A stretch of DNA of 64,000 nt. Source: Elusimicrobia bacterium GWC2_64_44. GTDB taxonomy: Bacteria; Elusimicrobiota; Elusimicrobia; Elusimicrobiales; UBA9959. A program made the position numbers and the translations under genes. Each line of letters opens with the position of its first letter. Within the stretch, counting starts at the first letter, position 1. Positions 63,977 through 64,000 of the stretch are shown one piece after another. A model generated the notes under the pieces. It was given only the letters and a program-made list of their open reading frames with translations, was not told where the DNA came from and made no database searches. Where the stretch lies: assembly GCA_001799845.1 (NCBI GenBank), contig MGUG01000054.1, positions 127,393 through 191,392 of the forward strand. Direction: 5' to 3'.

Positions 63977-64000
63977 ATGAAAAAGATACTTTTAGCCGTA
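63977..64000 (+). CDS. Exported protein, only first 8 codons in window
   Basis: MKKILLAV is the start of a signal peptide, directly after a strong promoter and ribosome-binding site. The gene runs off the window edge; nothing more can be said about its product. It is probably another abundant envelope protein, given its regulatory signals. Confidence 0.65.

Overview
The window is high-G+C DNA, densely coding, with many GTG/TTG starts and 4-base ATGA/GTGA gene overlaps. The organism is a diderm with lipopolysaccharide: it carries Kdo synthesis (kdsD, kdsA, kdsB, waaA), lipid A kinase (lpxK), heptose genes (rfaE1, gmhB, GT9 transferases) and Lpt transport (lptA, lptB, lptC). It also encodes surface proteins with FlgD/T9SS-like C-terminal tails, a PorV/PorQ-family protein and a giant tail-fibre-like surface protein. 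This mix fits Elusimicrobiota or another deep Gram-negative lineage; the placement is an inference from gene content. There is no rRNA, CRISPR array or transposase gene.

Region 1 (1-17.6 kb) is an accessory, natural-product-like region. A plus-strand pair (nucleotidyltransferase-like protein cut by the window edge, then a GT2 glycosyltransferase) faces a tightly coupled minus-strand operon: SPASM-like radical SAM enzyme, PqqD-type peptide-binding protein, an unlisted 34-residue peptide carrying a lasso-leader-like YxxPxVxxxG motif, a FabD-type acyltransferase, and an HPr-kinase-like ATPase. A divergent plus-strand operon follows: UbiA-type prenyltransferase, three polyprenyl diphosphate synthase homologues, a B12-binding radical SAM enzyme, a clear MfnB homologue (the furan-forming enzyme of methanofuran synthesis), an unknown protein and a SAM methyltransferase. 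This set reads as a pathway for a prenylated, possibly furan-containing small molecule. Facing it on the minus strand are a GT4 glycosyltransferase, another radical SAM enzyme, and a Wzm/Wzt-type exporter whose ATPase is fused to a histone-deacetylase-like domain.

Region 2 (17.6-26.3 kb) is mostly housekeeping: uvrA, nadB, a YbhN-type membrane protein, gamma-carbonic anhydrase, a stand-alone receiver, an endonuclease III-like protein and a TPR protein. Region 3 (26.3-40.8 kb, minus strand) is an envelope supercluster: rfaE1-kdsB-pyrG-kdsA-(zinc ribbon)-kdsD-lptC-lptA-lptB, preceded by GT9 transferases, a polysaccharide deacetylase, a DUF4254-like protein split in two, lpxK, gmhB, an isoprenylcysteine-methyltransferase-like protein and a DUF3108 protein.

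Region 4 (40.8-45.7 kb, plus) holds two secreted proteins, including the 1433-residue tail-fibre-like one. Region 5 (45.7-57.2 kb, minus) is yebC-ruvC-ruvA-ruvB-spoIID-queA-tgt-yajC-secD-secF-unknown-waaA. Region 6 (57.3-64.0 kb, plus) holds a tRNA-Arg(TCG), a HEAT-repeat protein, an M36/M4-like metallopeptidase with a sorting-like tail, a PorV/PorQ protein, a beta-barrel protein and the first codons of a further exported protein.

Four non-coding intergenic elements stand out, each lying a few bases to about 12 bases from a stop codon of a minus-strand gene. Two (37.7 and 50.4 kb) are ~190-bp copies in opposite orientation whose outer and inner stems have changed sequence while keeping base pairing. 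Two longer ones (25.8-26.25 and 51.7-52.1 kb) share their ends and are packed with inverted repeats. All four share a GCAC-GTGC hairpin. They look like an undescribed family of structured RNA or single-strand DNA elements.
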